From Merdicola sp963557785 (lineage in GTDB: Bacteria > Bacillota > Clostridia > TANB77 > CAG-508), in the NCBI GenBank assembly GCA_963557785.1, contig CAUWBF010000001.1, positions 124,001 through 188,000 on the forward strand: a stretch of DNA of 64,000 bases. The letters run 5' to 3'. A program made the position numbers and the translations under genes. This document shows, in pieces, positions 63,888-64,000 of the stretch (within the stretch, counting starts at the first letter, position 1; every line of letters begins with the position of its first letter). The notes below the pieces were generated by a model. That model was not told the origin of the DNA, searched no databases, and was given only the letters and a program-made list of their open reading frames with translations.

Positions 63888-64000
63888 ATGATAAATGATA
63901 AAATAAGAAATATTGCAATTATTGCCCATGTTGATCATGGAAAAACAACATTAGTGGATGCTCTTTTAAAACAAAGTCATGTTTTTAGAGAGAATGAACA
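63888..64000 (+). CDS. typA: Translational GTPase TypA/BipA, N-terminal fragment (cut by window edge)
   Basis: ATG 63888 after GGTGAGGGAG. Only 37-38 codons are visible: IRNIAIIAHVDHGKTTLVDALLKQS. The G1 motif AHVDHGKTT and spacing to the N terminus fit TypA/BipA, a ribosome-associated GTPase involved in stress and ribosome assembly. LepA and EF-G start similarly, so the assignment is probable, not certain. Confidence 0.85.
   Translation, partial: MINDKIRNIAIIAHVDHGKTTLVDALLKQSHVFRENE

Overview
The window is AT-rich, densely packed bacterial chromosome, most probably from an uncultured, gut-type, spore-forming member of the Clostridia. Supporting signs are strong AGA/AAA/ATA codon preference, strong AGGAGG-type ribosome binding sites with frequent TTG starts, HrcA/CIRCE heat-shock control, a SUF (not ISC) iron-sulfur operon with SufU, a SAM-I riboswitch, a SCIFF peptide gene, and sporulation genes (sigK, gpr, ytxC, a ytvI-like gene, whiA). 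The genus cannot be named from the sequence alone.

Layout. 1-5.9 kb: the 3' part of thrS, a large unrecognised protein, deoB and a membrane-anchored protein. 6.0-9.15 kb: tRNA-Leu(CAA), then a compositionally different islet with a radical SAM/SPASM enzyme, a membrane protein ending in a Cys-Ala tail, and a divergent lipoprotein. 9.2-15.7 kb: a DtxR-fold regulator followed by sufCBDSU and mnmA, linking Fe-S assembly to tRNA thiolation. 15.7-17.4 kb: SAM-I riboswitch, metK and a SCIFF ranthipeptide gene. 17.4-30.4 kb: envelope and lipid-related genes (esterase/acyltransferase/membrane-protein cassette, GH25-LysM lysozyme, YtvI-like permease, U32 protein, CNNM-type protein, DUF368), with a second small foreign-looking islet at 26.26-27.2 kb. 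30.4-33.1 kb: a shortened GIY-YIG-like ORF and an amidoligase cassette. 33.17-33.65 kb: a deletion scar joining a response-regulator start to the back half of an ABC ATPase. 33.7-37.8 kb: sigK, 6S RNA, prmC, whiA, hemW. 37.9-43.3 kb: heat-shock operon hrcA-grpE-(CYTH)-dnaK-dnaJ with two CIRCE operators. 43.3-53.1 kb: CAP protein, ispH, murB, yvcK, glycogen debranching enzyme, ruvC, holA, gpr, ytxC. 53.2-60.4 kb: glucan metabolism (GH57 branching enzyme, DUF4912 protein, alpha-glucan phosphorylase, pgi). 60.5-64 kb: P-loop/Asp23-like protein, cmk, plsC, an S1-domain protein and the start of typA.

The most interesting signals are: the radical SAM enzyme paired with a membrane protein carrying a (Cys-Ala)n tail; the SCIFF gene without an adjacent maturase; three genes (GH25 lysozyme, gpr, ytxC) whose Shine-Dalgarno lies inside the 3' arm of a terminator-like hairpin abutting the start codon; the suf-linked DtxR-fold protein that has lost metal ligands but carries a Cys cluster; and the amidoligase cassette with an N-terminal helical repeat. 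No CRISPR array, integrase, transposase or complete mobile element was found.
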